A stretch of DNA of 64,000 nt from Amycolatopsis australiensis (lineage in GTDB: Bacteria > Actinomycetota > Actinomycetes > Mycobacteriales > Pseudonocardiaceae), in NCBI RefSeq assembly GCF_900119165.1, contig NZ_FPJG01000006.1, forward strand, positions 8,408,001 to 8,472,000, in the 5' to 3' direction. Positions 30,848 to 39,735 of this stretch are shown in pieces. The notes under the pieces were generated by a model that was not told the DNA's origin, ran no database searches, and saw nothing but the letters and a program-made list of their open reading frames with translations. A program made the translations under genes and the position numbers. The first letter of the stretch is position 1, and every line of letters starts with the position of its first letter.

Positions 30848-32044
30848 TTACACCTCTTGCTTCTGGGTCTGCTTGCGCATTCCGGCCAGTCCGGCCTGCC
30901 GGGCGCGCGTGACGACTCCGCCGATCTCAGCGGCCACAGCCTCGACATCGGCGGCAGTGGACGTGTGGCCGAGGGAAAAGCGGAGGGAGCCCCGGGCCGC
31001 CGCGGGGTCGGCTCCCATGGCGAGCAGAACGTGGCTGGGCTGTGCGACGCCTGCGGTGCACGCGGAGCCCGTCGAGCATTCGATGCCTTTGGCATCTAGC
31101 AGCATCAGAAGGCTGTCGCCGGCGCAACCTGGGAACGTGAAATGGGCGTGACCTGGCAGCCGCTCGCCGTCTCCACCGTTCAGGATGGCATCAGGGACCT
31201 CGCGGTGAACCGCCTCGATCAGGCCGTCTCGGAGCTCCTCGACGCGCTTGGCGTATTCGGCGCGGGTCGCGACGCTGGCCCTGACGGCAGTCGCGAATCC
31301 GACGATCGCGGGCACGTCCAGGGTGCCGGATCGGACGCTGCGCTCCTGGCCTCCGCCGTGTAGCAGGGGCACGCAGGTCACGTCGCGGCCGAGCAGCAGC
31401 GCTCCAACGCCGAACGGACCACCGAGCTTGTGCCCGGTCAAGGTCAGCGCGGCGGCGCCACTGGCCGCGAAGTCGACCGGAACGGCGCCGACGGCCTGAA
31501 CGGCGTCGGTGTGGAACGGGATGTCGAACTCCGCGCAGACCGCAGCCAGCTCGGCGATCGGGTTGATCGTGCCGACCTCGTTGTTGGCCCACATGATCGT
31601 CGCCAGCGCTACGGAGTCGGGATCCGTGGCGATGGCGGCACGCAGGACGTCGGGTGAGACGCGGCCCTGGCTGTCGACGTCGAGCAGGGTGATCTCGGCG
31701 CCGCAGTGAGATTCGAGCCACTCGACGGTGTCTAGCACGGCGTGGTGCTCCGCAGCACCGCACAGAACGCGGCGGCGCTGCTCGTGCTCGTCGTGGCGGG
31801 CCCAGTAGATGCCCTTGAGCGCGAGATTGTCGCTCTCGGTGCCGCCGCCGGTGAAGATGACCTCGGAGGGACGGGCGCCCAGGGCCTCGGCGATGGTCTC
31901 GCGTGCTTCCTCGACCATCCGGCGGGCGCGGCGGCCCGAAGAGTGCAGCGCGGAGGCGTTGCCCACGTTGGACAGCGCCTCGGTCATCGCCGCTACGGCT
32001 TCGGGCAACATCGGAGTGGTTGCCGCGTGGTCGAGATAGGTCAT
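30848..32044 (-). CDS. iscS: Cysteine desulfurase (IscS/NifS type)
   Basis: 398 residues, PLP enzyme that converts cysteine to alanine and carries the sulfur as a persulfide. The N-terminal YLDHAATTP is characteristic. The PLP Schiff-base Lys is K206 in LTGHKLGGP, and the persulfide-forming Cys is C329 in [11 protein letters not shown], on the long flexible loop of group I enzymes. NNEVGTINP and HTDAVQA complete the active site. It is the first gene of the iscS-mnmA pair. A TACCCT box (32059-32054, minus) precedes ATG 32044 by 9 bases. Confidence 0.96.
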   Translation of the reverse strand: MTYLDHAATTPMLPEAVAAMTEALSNVGNASALHSSGRRARRMVEEARETIAEALGARPSEVIFTGGGTESDNLALKGIYWARHDEHEQRRRVLCGAAEHHAVLDTVEWLESHCGAEITLLDVDSQGRVSPDVLRAAIATDPDSVALATIMWANNEVGTINPIAELAAVCAEFDIPFHTDAVQAVGAVPVDFAASGAAALTLTGHKLGGPFGVGALLLGRDVTCVPLLHGGGQERSVRSGTLDVPAIVGFATAVRASVATRAEYAKRVEELRDGLIEAVHREVPDAILNGGDGERLPGHAHFTFPGCAGDSLLMLLDAKGIECSTGSACTAGVAQPSHVLLAMGADPAAARGSLRFSLGHTSTAADVEAVAAEIGGVVTRARQAGLAGMRKQTQKQEV

Positions 32045-32108
32045 CGCCCCATCAGGGTAGTCCGCTTCACCGCGTGACGAAGCCCACCCTCGGCCTGGAA
32101 GTGGGCTG

Positions 32109-33476
32109 TCACACCTTCGACGGCCAGCGTCCCGTCAGCCGGACGCCCAGCAGCGCGAGGGCCACCAAGGCCACGGTGAGCAGGGCCATCGCCGACGACG
32201 GCGCGGTGACTGAGCCGATCACGCTGAGCAGGACTCCGCCCAGGCCGATGAGAAGGGCCGAGCCCACCCAGTCGGCCAGTTGCATCGCCGAAGTGTTGAA
32301 TCCGCGCTCGCCCTCGGGCGAGTAGCGCAGGAGGAGGACCGAGATCGCCGGCATCGCGATCCCCATACCGGCGCCGCCGACCGCGCACGCGACGAACGCC
32401 GGCCAGCCCGGGAACCAGGGCTGGGATACCAGGCCGAAGCAGACCAGCCCGGCCGCGACCAGCCAGAAGCCCGTACGCAGTGATGCCTCTCTCGACCAGT
32501 TGAGGAACCGGCCTTGCGCCGCAGACGCCGCCGACCAGCCCAACGCCGTGATCGTCAGCGGCAGGCCGGCGAGGGCCGGGCTGTAGCCGTGGACCGCACT
32601 CATCGTCAAGGGCAGATACGCCTCCATCCCGGCGTAGGCGCCGGCGATCAAGGCGCGGGAGGCGACGACCGTTGGCAGGCCCGGGCGGGACGACAGCGTT
32701 CCGGCCGGGAGCAGCGTCCGGAGCGCGTAACCCAAGGCCACCAGCCCGGCCGTGCCGTAGGCGAGGGCCGGAAGCGACTGGTGCTGGGCCGCCCACGTCA
32801 ACGCCGCGACGCCAAGGGCGGCGATCACCGCCTGGACCACACCAGCGCGGCGGGCTCCCGCGGCGGGCGTGTGCGCGGGAAGGCGGCGGACGACCACCAG
32901 CAGCATCGCCACTCCGACGGCTACCAGCGGGACCAAGCCGAGGAAGATCCAGCGCCAGCCGACGCTGACCGTCACCACTCCCGCCAGGAACGGGCCGATC
33001 ACCGCCGGCAGGACCCAGGCGGCCGCGTTGGCCGCGTAGATCACCGGGCGTTCCTCGTCGGTGAACGTCAAGGCGATCAGGAGCGAGACCGAGACCAGCA
33101 GCAGGCCCGCGCCGAACCCCTGCAGTGCGCGGCCGAGGAGGAACGCCGGCATGCCGCTCGCCGTCCCCGCGACCACCAAGCCCGCCGCGAACAGCGCCGG
33201 GCCCGCCAGCAGTGCCGGCGCCGGGCCGCGGCGGTCGCCGATCCGGCCGGACAGCACCGTCGCCACCACGCTCGAGATCAGGAACGTCGTGAACGGCCAC
33301 GAGTACAGCGACATTCCGCCGAGGTCGGCGACCAGCGTCGGCATCGCCGTCGCGACGCCCATGCTCTCGAACGCCACCAACGTGACCACCAGGAGCAGCG
33401 CGATCGTGGTCAGCCGGTGTTCCGCGGTCCAGAGCACACCGCGGCGGCGAGGTGTGGAGTCGAGCGTCGAAGCCAT
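32109..33476 (-). CDS. MFS drug-efflux-type transporter
   Basis: 455 residues with about 12-14 hydrophobic helices. Major-facilitator motif A is seen in [17 protein letters not shown] between helices 2 and 3, and motif-C-like [15 protein letters not shown], typical of antiporters that export drugs. The start ATG 33476 fits a MerR-type promoter that places transcription start at or beside it. The gene is downstream of a LuxR-type regulator and separated from it by the operator, so it is probably induced by a toxic ligand or redox signal via a MerR protein encoded elsewhere. Confidence 0.88.
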   Translation of the reverse strand: MASTLDSTPRRRGVLWTAEHRLTTIALLLVVTLVAFESMGVATAMPTLVADLGGMSLYSWPFTTFLISSVVATVLSGRIGDRRGPAPALLAGPALFAAGLVVAGTASGMPAFLLGRALQGFGAGLLLVSVSLLIALTFTDEERPVIYAANAAAWVLPAVIGPFLAGVVTVSVGWRWIFLGLVPLVAVGVAMLLVVVRRLPAHTPAAGARRAGVVQAVIAALGVAALTWAAQHQSLPALAYGTAGLVALGYALRTLLPAGTLSSRPGLPTVVASRALIAGAYAGMEAYLPLTMSAVHGYSPALAGLPLTITALGWSAASAAQGRFLNWSREASLRTGFWLVAAGLVCFGLVSQPWFPGWPAFVACAVGGAGMGIAMPAISVLLLRYSPEGERGFNTSAMQLADWVGSALLIGLGGVLLSVIGSVTAPSSAMALLTVALVALALLGVRLTGRWPSKV

Positions 33477-33483
33477 GATCGTC

Positions 33484-33514
33484 AGCGTGCAACCTCCAGC
33501 CCCCTGGAGGTCAA
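33484..33514 (-). promoter_or_regulatory. MerR-type promoter and operator of MFS gene
   Basis: On the minus strand TTGACC (33514-33509) and CACGCT (33489-33484) are separated by 19 bases, the over-long spacer typical of MerR-regulated promoters. A perfect dyad, ACCTCCAG / CTGGAGGT with a 4-base centre (33492-33511), fills the spacer. The -10 is 7 bases from ATG 33476. Confidence 0.65.
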
Positions 33515-33521
33515 GCCGATT

Positions 33522-34805
33522 TCACGCCGAGCGGTGCGCCACCGGCTCCAGACGCAGGTCGCGGGCCAGGGCCGCGGCCTCGCCGCGGGACGTCACGTCC
33601 AGCTTGCCGAGGATGTTGCGGACGTGGAACTTCACCGTGTGCTCGCTGAGCTGCAGCTGTTCGGCGATCTGCCGGTTGCGCAGGCCCTGCGAGATCCCGG
33701 TCAGGACTTCGACTTCGCGCGGGTTGAGCCGGTCGAGCGGGCGCAGCTCCGGCGGTTCGGCGACGCCGAGCGGGAGGACCGCGGTGACCGTCGTGCCCCA
33801 GCCGGGCACCGCGTCGACCTCCCAGTGGCCGCCGAGGGTCGTGAGCCGTTCGGTCAGGCCGCGGGCCGGGACGGCGCCCGCGGCTTCGGGGCAGTCGTCG
33901 CGGACCGTGATCCGCAGCAGCGGGCCCTCCAGGCGCCACGACGCCCGCAGCCGCGTGGTCGCCGGACGGTCCAACGCGGCGAGCACCAGGCCACGGGTCA
34001 GCGTCAGCGCCGTGTGGGCGATGTCCTGCGGGAGCGACGCGTCGCCGACCGGGTCGACGAGGTCCACGTCGACCTCCGTGTGGCGCACCAGGTCGGCCAG
34101 CTGGGCCCGCAACGCCGCGAAAGCCACGCTCGCCCGCTCTTCGGACAGCGCCTGGTCCCGATCGACGACACTTTTGAGGTCGAGCAGCGCGTCGGCGGCG
34201 AGGTCGGTCGCGGTGCGGCGGGCTTCGGCGTCGGCGAGGCGTCCGGACCGCAGCACCGCCAGGAGCGTGGTCAGCGTCGCGGCGTGGGTCTGGCCGAGGT
34301 CCGTGATCGCCTTGGCCCGCGCTGTGGCCGCCGCCAGGTTGCTCGCCAGGACGTCGGGGCCGGGGTCGGCCGCGCGCTGACCCGCGTCCGTGCTGAGGAC
34401 GTTCCACAGCTGGGAGCCCAGCTCCAGCTCGGCGGCCGGCAGCTCGACGTCTTGCGGGACGACGACCAGCACGGCGCCCTTGCCGACCGCCGGCATCGAC
34501 GAAAACAGGACCAGACGGCGTTCGAGGCCGCCCAGCACGCCGTCGACCACCAGCGGCTTGCCCGGTTCGCTGCGGTCGGCCAGCCGTCGCAGCTCGGCGC
34601 TCGTCACGGCCCGGGCGATCGCCTCGTCGCCGACCACTTTGAGCGGGCTGCGGGGACAGTCCCCGGTCTGCATGGCCGCCGCGCGATGCGGGATCAGCTT
34701 CTCCAGCTCCTCGGAGAACCGCTGGAGCAGGTGCGGCCGCGGGGCCGACAGCAGCCGCTCGACGACGGCCAGTACGTGACGCGGATTCGACCAGGAAGCG
34801 TCCAT
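33522..34805 (-). CDS. LuxR-type regulator with kinase-like ATPase remnant
   Basis: 427 residues. The C-terminal 60 residues are a NarL/LuxR helix-turn-helix (LNPREVEVLTGISQGL, NRQIAEQLQLSEHTVKFHVRNIL). Before it, residues about 295-346 resemble the ATP-lid end of NarX-type histidine kinases: VRDDCPEAAG, GLTERLTTLGGHWEV and PGWGTTVTAVLPL. The N-box Asn is missing and the G1 box is degraded, so ATP binding is doubtful. A GAF-like region may occupy 55-140. It therefore looks like a one-component fusion of a dead kinase core and a response-regulator output. It is divergent from the quinone-reductase-like gene. Confidence 0.8.
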   Translation of the reverse strand: MDASWSNPRHVLAVVERLLSAPRPHLLQRFSEELEKLIPHRAAAMQTGDCPRSPLKVVGDEAIARAVTSAELRRLADRSEPGKPLVVDGVLGGLERRLVLFSSMPAVGKGAVLVVVPQDVELPAAELELGSQLWNVLSTDAGQRAADPGPDVLASNLAAATARAKAITDLGQTHAATLTTLLAVLRSGRLADAEARRTATDLAADALLDLKSVVDRDQALSEERASVAFAALRAQLADLVRHTEVDVDLVDPVGDASLPQDIAHTALTLTRGLVLAALDRPATTRLRASWRLEGPLLRITVRDDCPEAAGAVPARGLTERLTTLGGHWEVDAVPGWGTTVTAVLPLGVAEPPELRPLDRLNPREVEVLTGISQGLRNRQIAEQLQLSEHTVKFHVRNILGKLDVTSRGEAAALARDLRLEPVAHRSA

Positions 34806-34864
34806 GCGTCCAAGGTAGGCGCGAGCGCACTACGACGGCCTGCTCGGCCGGCTAGTGAACACTG

Positions 34865-34899
34865 CTCGTCCGAGTGGTTCGGTGAGCCCGCCGGACGAG
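34865..34899. promoter_or_regulatory. Inverted repeat in luxR / oxidoreductase divergent promoter
   Basis: CTCGTCCG (34865-34872) and CGGACGAG (34892-34899) are perfect inverted arms 19 bases apart, midway between divergent starts 34805 and 34955. They may bind the LuxR protein or another dimer. Confidence 0.4.
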
Positions 34900-34954
34900 T
34901 TGACTCCGTGCAGAGGACATGCGAATCCACGACCCGAGGAGCACAGAGACCACC

Positions 34955-35854
34955 ATGCGAGCGATCACCTTCTCCACCTACGGCGGGCCCGAGGTCCTGC
35001 AGCTGTCCGAGGTGCCGGTGCCCGAGCCCGGCCCGGGGCAGGTGCGGCTGGCCGTCCGCGCCGCCGGGATCAACCCGATCGACTGGAAGATCCGCAGCGG
35101 CGCCATGCCGAACTTCCAGGTCAGCTTCCCGCACGTCCCCGGCCTCGAGGTGGCCGGTGTCGTCGACGCCGTCGGCGAGGGCGCGGACTTCGCCGTCGGT
35201 GACGAGGTGTTCGGCTGGTCCGAGACCGGCGCCTACGCGGAGTACGCGCTGGCGAAGACGGTCGCGCCGAAGCCCGCGAGCATCTCGTGGGCGGACGCGG
35301 CGGCCCTGCCGGTCGCCGGGGAGACGGCGCTGCGCGTCCTCGGGCTGCTCGACGTCCGTGAAGGCGAAACGCTGCTGGTCAACGGCGCCAGCAGCACGGT
35401 CGGGCGGTTCGGCGCGCAGGTCGCTGTGGCGCGGGGCGCGACCGTCATCGGCACCGCCGGCAGCCGGAACTTCAACGATCTGAAGTCGCTGGGCGTCGTG
35501 CCGGTGCCGTACGGCGACGGCTGGGTGGAGCGAGTCCGCGAGGCCGCGCCTGGGCCGGTGGACGCCGTGTTCGACGCCGTCGGCCACGGCGTGCTGCCCG
35601 CCGCGATCGAGCTGCGGGGCACGAAGGACCGGATCGTCACCATCGCCGACGGTGCCGCGTTCGAGCTGGGCATCCCGTTCTCGAGTGGCGGCACGCAGTC
35701 GCGTGAGGTCCTGACCGAGATCGCCGGCTGGGTGACCGACCGCGGGGTCCGGATCGCGCAGGGCAACAGCTACCCGCTCGACAAGGCGGCCGACGCGCAG
35801 ATCGAAAGCGAGGGCGGGCACCCCGGCGGGAAGCTCACCCTCACGATCGGCTGA
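34955..35854 (+). CDS. NADP-dependent quinone-oxidoreductase-like MDR family protein
   Basis: 299 residues, zinc-less medium-chain dehydrogenase/reductase. The N-terminal GroES-like part has RAAGINPIDWKIRSG and PGLEVAGVVDAVGEG; the cofactor domain has LLVNGASSTVGRFGAQVAVARGA split by its Gly-rich loop. No catalytic-zinc ligands are present. ATG 34955 gives the standard MRAITFSTYGGPEVLQ start, and an ATG 12 codons earlier lacks family support. It is divergent from the LuxR-type gene, which may control it. Function is probably the reduction of quinones or reactive enones. Confidence 0.88.
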   Translation: MRAITFSTYGGPEVLQLSEVPVPEPGPGQVRLAVRAAGINPIDWKIRSGAMPNFQVSFPHVPGLEVAGVVDAVGEGADFAVGDEVFGWSETGAYAEYALAKTVAPKPASISWADAAALPVAGETALRVLGLLDVREGETLLVNGASSTVGRFGAQVAVARGATVIGTAGSRNFNDLKSLGVVPVPYGDGWVERVREAAPGPVDAVFDAVGHGVLPAAIELRGTKDRIVTIADGAAFELGIPFSSGGTQSREVLTEIAGWVTDRGVRIAQGNSYPLDKAADAQIESEGGHPGGKLTLTIG

Positions 35855-35908
35855 AGCCGTCCAGGAACAACCCGGGCCTGTCGCCGGATCGCGGCGACAG
35901 GGCCCGGA

Positions 35909-36793
35909 TCACTTCGCGGGAGGCGAAGCCAGCGGTGCGGGACGGCGGTCCGTGACGCGGCGCTTCCGCTGGGCCGGGATCTTCACCGTGCCCAGCGCGG
36001 AGTGCACCGCCGCCTCGGCGAGGGCGGCCAGCTCACGACGGTTTTCCGCGCGGCCCGGCGCGATCTCCGGGCAGATGTGGATCTCGAGCACGAGCCCGCG
36101 CAGGGCCGCGACCCGGCGCAGCGACGCGATCAGCGACTCCGGGCCGATGAACGCCGGGCGGCTCGTCTCGCGGCCGTCGGCGAGGCGGTATCGCAATGCG
36201 ATCGGGCGAACCGGGACGCCGCCGTCGATGGCCGCCTGGAACGTCGCCGTCGTGAAGCGGCCCGAAGCCAGGCCGCACCACGTCGTGCCTTCCGGGGTGA
36301 CGCTGACCAGTGACCCCGTCCGGAGGGCGTCGGCCAGGGCCGCCATGGTCGCGGGCAGCGCCGTCAGCCGTTCGCGGTCCAGGAAGATGCTGCCGCCGCG
36401 GCGGACCAGGCCGCCCAGCACGGGCCAGCCCGCGATCTCCTTCTTGGCCAGCGCGCGCATCGGCCGCAACGCGTTGATCGCGACGATGTCCAGCCACGAG
36501 ATGTGGTTGTTGACCACCAGCGCGCCACGGCCGGCGGGCGCGGTGAGGAAGTCGGCGCCGCCCCGGATGTCCAGCCGGACGCCGAACGCGCGCAGCACGC
36601 CGCGGAAGATCAGCCGGATCCGGCGCTCGCGGCCCCACGACACGAGCAGCAGCGGCGCCGACGCCAGCGCTGCGACGACGACCAGGATCGCCGCGGTGAA
36701 CCGCAGCACCCGCCGCGGGAACGCGACGACCGGCTCGCTGCCGGTCAGGCAACCGTCGCCACACGGGGACGTCGGCATCCACGCGTGGCTCAT
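35909..36793 (-). CDS. 1-acyl-glycerol-3-phosphate acyltransferase-like (PlsC/OlsA type, Rv3026c-like)
   Basis: 294 residues. A membrane helix lies near 33-52. The acyltransferase motif I NHISWLD gives catalytic H97 and D102; motif III is TPEGTTWCG. A basic, Pro-rich tail ends the protein. ATG 36793 overlaps the upstream acyltransferase stop as ATGA. The pair, N-acyltransferase-like then O-acyltransferase, mirrors OlsB-OlsA of ornithine-lipid synthesis; the same pair exists as Rv3027c-Rv3026c in M. tuberculosis, so an aminolipid or acylated product is an inference. Confidence 0.85.
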   Translation of the reverse strand: MSHAWMPTSPCGDGCLTGSEPVVAFPRRVLRFTAAILVVVAALASAPLLLVSWGRERRIRLIFRGVLRAFGVRLDIRGGADFLTAPAGRGALVVNNHISWLDIVAINALRPMRALAKKEIAGWPVLGGLVRRGGSIFLDRERLTALPATMAALADALRTGSLVSVTPEGTTWCGLASGRFTTATFQAAIDGGVPVRPIALRYRLADGRETSRPAFIGPESLIASLRRVAALRGLVLEIHICPEIAPGRAENRRELAALAEAAVHSALGTVKIPAQRKRRVTDRRPAPLASPPAK

Positions 36794-37572
36794 GCCTGGA
36801 CCCCGAGGAAGAACTTGAGGTACCGCTCGTCGACGTGGTGCAGGTCGAGGACGACGAAGAAGTCCGCGACGCCGAAGTCGGCGTCGAGTGCGGGCGGCCC
36901 GTAGGCCTTGGCGCCGAGGCGGATGTAGCCCTTGATCAGCGGCGGCAGGATCGAGCGGTCCGGCCGTTCGATCCCCGAGGCGTCCCACGGGATCAGCGGC
37001 GACACGCGCGTGTCCTCGGCCGAGTAGTGCTTAGTGCGCAGGACGTCCCAGACGCCGGCGGCGAAGGCACCGCCGTCGACCAGCGGGACGGACGCGCAGC
37101 CGGCGAGGTAGCGGTGGCCCGAAAGCAGCATGTACCGGGCGATCCCGGCCCAGACCAGGCTGACGACGGCGCCGCTGCGGTGGTCCGGGTGCACGCACGA
37201 CCGGCCGGTCTCGACGAGGTGCGGGCGCAGGCCGTCGATCGCGCTGAGGTCGAATTCGCTGTCGGCGTACAGCTTCCCGGCCTGGGCGGCGCGCTCGGGC
37301 GGCAGCATCCGGTAGCAGCCGACGATCTCGCCCGTGTTGTCGTCGCGGACGACGAGGTGGTCGCAGAACTCGTCGAACTCGTCGACGTCGAGACCGGGCG
37401 TCGGCGAGTGCAGCCGCGCGCCCATCTCCTCGGCGAAAACCCGGTGACGCAGTTTCTGCGCGGCGACGACTTCTTCGTTCGCGTGGGCGACGAGAAGCGA
37501 GTACCGGGGAGCGTCCGCGGGGAGGTCGGCACCCGCCTGATCAGTGCTGACGAGGAGCTGTGACGTCGTCAT
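36790..37572 (-). CDS. GNAT/OlsB-like acyltransferase (Rv3027c-like)
   Basis: 260 residues from ATG 37572 (TTG 37578 is an alternative). The family resembles the hemolysin/OlsB group of acyl-ACP-dependent N-acyltransferases: AAQKLRHRVFAEEMGARL, DHLVVRDDNTGEIVGCYRML, ETGRSCVHPDHRSGAVVSLVW, and RYLAGCASVPLVDGGAFAAG. The acceptor in OlsB is ornithine; here it is not known. It is translationally coupled (ATGA) to the PlsC-like gene. Its own promoter should lie in 37573-37670, where I see no clear boxes. Confidence 0.8.
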   Translation of the reverse strand: MTTSQLLVSTDQAGADLPADAPRYSLLVAHANEEVVAAQKLRHRVFAEEMGARLHSPTPGLDVDEFDEFCDHLVVRDDNTGEIVGCYRMLPPERAAQAGKLYADSEFDLSAIDGLRPHLVETGRSCVHPDHRSGAVVSLVWAGIARYMLLSGHRYLAGCASVPLVDGGAFAAGVWDVLRTKHYSAEDTRVSPLIPWDASGIERPDRSILPPLIKGYIRLGAKAYGPPALDADFGVADFFVVLDLHHVDERYLKFFLGVQA

Positions 37573-37673
37573 GGTCAAGGTGTACCTGCGCGGAGGAAGC
37601 CGCGGAGAGTGTCATCCGATGACCGGTAAATGCACGTTCAGTTAATGGCGGGTTCTCTGTCCCGAAAACGCAC

Positions 37674-37707
37674 GAAGGGCCTTCCGGGGTGTCCCGGAAG
37701 GCCCTTC
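37674..37707 (-). terminator. Terminator downstream of etfA
   Basis: Perfect 14-base stem GAAGGGCCTTCCGG / CCGGAAGGCCCTTC with a 6-base loop, 12 bases beyond the etfA stop. Confidence 0.85.
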
Positions 37708-37718
37708 GGAAAGAGCTG

Positions 37719-38678
37719 TCAGCCCTTGCGCTTCTCGACCGCTTCGGTCAGCTGCGGCGCCACGTTGAACAGGTCGCCGACGATGCCGAAGTCGGCGATC
37801 TCGAAGATCGGCGCCTCCGGGTCCTTGTTGACGGCGATGATCGTCTTCGACGTCTGCATGCCGGCGCGGTGCTGGATCGCGCCGGAGATGCCGAGCGCGA
37901 TGTACAGCTGCGGCGACACGGTCTTGCCGGTCTGACCCACCTGGAACTGCGCCGGGTAGTAACCGGAGTCGACAGCCGCACGCGACGCGCCGACCGCCGC
38001 GCCGAGCGAGTCGGCCAGCTTCTCGACGACGTCGAACTTCTCCGCCGAGCCGACGCCGCGGCCACCGGAGACCACGATCGAGGCCTCGGTCAGCTCCGGA
38101 CGGTCACCGCCGGTCACCGGCTCGACACCGGTGATGCGAGTGGCCTTCGCCGCGTCGACCGCCGGCAGCTCGACGGTTTCTTCGGCCGCCGCGCCCTCGG
38201 CGGGCTCGGCCTCGACCGCGCCCGGGCGGATGGAGACGACCGGCGCGCCCTTGGCGGACTTGGACTTGACCGAGAACGCGCCGCCGAAGATCGACTGGTC
38301 GATGACGCCGTCGCCGTTGACGCCCACGGCGTCGTAGATCAGGCCGGAGCCCAGGCGCACGGCCAGGCGGGCGGCGACCTCCTTGCCCTCACCGCTGGCG
38401 GTGACCAGGACGGCGGCCGGGGACACCCGCTGCGCGAGCGCGGCGAGCACGTCCACCTTGGGCGTGACCAGGTAGTTCGCGGCGTCGTCGCCTTCGGCGA
38501 CATAGACCTTGGCGGCACCGTGCGAAGCCAGCGCCTCCTTCGCCTTGCCCGCGGTGCCGGCCGGGCCGACGACGACGGCCGACGGCTCGCCGAGCGCGCG
38601 GGCGGCGGTCAGCAGCTCGAGCGTGACCTTCTTGACCTCACCGTCGACGTGGTCGACGAGGACGAGTACTTCAGCCAT
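37719..38678 (-). CDS. etfA: Electron transfer flavoprotein alpha subunit (FixB)
   Basis: 319 residues. EtfA binds FAD and passes electrons from acyl-CoA dehydrogenases to the quinone pool. The C-terminal FAD-binding domain is intact: [37 protein letters not shown] split by its SGY turn, and [14 protein letters not shown]. The N-terminal domain ([10 protein letters not shown]) pairs with EtfB. ATG 38678 follows a strong GAGGAGGAAG site. It lies 29 bases downstream of etfB, in the order etfB-etfA, as Rv3029c-Rv3028c. Confidence 0.96.
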   Translation of the reverse strand: MAEVLVLVDHVDGEVKKVTLELLTAARALGEPSAVVVGPAGTAGKAKEALASHGAAKVYVAEGDDAANYLVTPKVDVLAALAQRVSPAAVLVTASGEGKEVAARLAVRLGSGLIYDAVGVNGDGVIDQSIFGGAFSVKSKSAKGAPVVSIRPGAVEAEPAEGAAAEETVELPAVDAAKATRITGVEPVTGGDRPELTEASIVVSGGRGVGSAEKFDVVEKLADSLGAAVGASRAAVDSGYYPAQFQVGQTGKTVSPQLYIALGISGAIQHRAGMQTSKTIIAVNKDPEAPIFEIADFGIVGDLFNVAPQLTEAVEKRKG

Positions 38679-38707
38679 GGTTCTACTTCCTCCTCGAAGG
38701 ACCGTTG

Positions 38708-39493
38708 TCAGATGAGCTTCTGCGCGACCAGGTACTCGGCGACCTTGGTGCCGCCGTCGCCCTCGTCCTCGACCTTCTCGCCGGCGGTGCGCGGCGGCTT
38801 GGGCGCGGATTCGGTCACGGTCGACCACGCGTTGGCGAGGCCGACCTCGCCCGCGTCGATGCCCAGGTCGGCGATGGTGAACGTCTCGACCGGCTTCTTC
38901 TTCGCGGCCATGATGCCCTTGAAGGACGGGTAGCGCGGCTCGTTGATCTTCTCGCCGACGCTCACGATCGCGGGCAGGCTCGCCTCGAGGTGGGTGAGGC
39001 CGTCCTCGGTCTCGCGGGTGGCCTTGATCGTCGAACCGTCGACGGTCAGCTCACGCACGTAGGTGACCTGCGGCAGGCCGAGCAGCTCGGCGAGGATCGC
39101 CGGGACGGCGCCGCCGCGGCCGTCGGACGACTCGTTGCCGGCGATGACCAGGTCGAAGCCCTCGACCTTGCCGATCGCGGCGGCGAGCACCTTGGCGGTC
39201 GCGATCGCGTCGGAGCCGTGCAGCGCCTCGTCGGAGACGTGGATGGCCTTGTCGGCGCCCATGGACAGCGCCTTGCGGATGGCGTCGGTCGCGCGGTCGG
39301 GGCCCACGGAGATCACGGTGACCTCGCCCTCGCCGGCTTCCTTGATCTTCAGCGCCTCTTCGACGGCCTTCTCGTTGATCTCGTCGAGCACGGCGTCGGC
39401 GGATTCGCGGTCAAGGGTGTGGTCGGTCCCGTTGAGCTTCCGCTCCGAGTAGGTGTCCGGTACCTGCTTGACCAGGACAACGATGTTCGTCAT
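38708..39493 (-). CDS. etfB: Electron transfer flavoprotein beta subunit (FixA)
   Basis: 261 residues. The N-terminal MTNIVVLVKQVPDTYSERKL and the nucleotide (AMP) binding strands SVGPDRATDAIRKALSMGAD and AGNESSDGRGG are characteristic, as is the signature stretch EASLPAIVSVGEKINEPRYP. It heterodimerises with EtfA. ATG 39493 is chosen; the frame runs 14 codons further upstream into the promoter. The promoter contains a TAATCT box at 39564-39559 and an inverted repeat over the expected start point, suggesting repression in response to fatty-acid or related signals. Confidence 0.96.
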   Translation of the reverse strand: MTNIVVLVKQVPDTYSERKLNGTDHTLDRESADAVLDEINEKAVEEALKIKEAGEGEVTVISVGPDRATDAIRKALSMGADKAIHVSDEALHGSDAIATAKVLAAAIGKVEGFDLVIAGNESSDGRGGAVPAILAELLGLPQVTYVRELTVDGSTIKATRETEDGLTHLEASLPAIVSVGEKINEPRYPSFKGIMAAKKKPVETFTIADLGIDAGEVGLANAWSTVTESAPKPPRTAGEKVEDEGDGGTKVAEYLVAQKLI

Positions 39494-39546
39494 GGGTCTG
39501 CTTCGACCTCCCGGTTGTGCCCCGCGGACGACCACGGGTCAGTGCT

Positions 39547-39564
39547 CTACTGGCCGGTAGATTA
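39547..39564 (-). promoter_or_regulatory. etfBA promoter with TetR-like inverted repeat
   Basis: A -10-like TAATCT (39564-39559, minus) is followed by the near-perfect dyad CTACTGGCCGGTAG (39547-39560) covering the expected transcription start. The dyad resembles TetR-family operators. Confidence 0.4.
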
Positions 39565-39625
39565 GGGCCATTCGGGGCGCAGGACCCGTCGAGGTGACGC
39601 CATTCACCTGGATGCGCAATTTAGT

Positions 39626-39639
39626 GGGACGATCGTCCC
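39626..39639. promoter_or_regulatory. 14-base palindrome between etfB and degV
   Basis: GGGACGATCGTCCC is perfectly palindromic and lies in the 242-base divergent region between etfB and the DegV gene. Two copies of CCGATCGG follow at about 39662-39669 and 39678-39685. The binding protein is unknown. Confidence 0.4.
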
Positions 39640-39721
39640 GGTAGTCGACCGGTTACCCCACCCGATCGGCCGTTCGTCCGATCGGACCAACCACGGCCTA
39701 CTCGCAGTGGGTGTCACGGGT

Positions 39722-39727
39722 TAACCT
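39722..39727 (+). promoter_or_regulatory. Leaderless promoter of DegV gene
   Basis: TAACCT lies 8 bases before ATG 39736; the same hexamer precedes the GT4 gene at 46019. Confidence 0.5.
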
Positions 39728-39735
39728 CCGGCACC

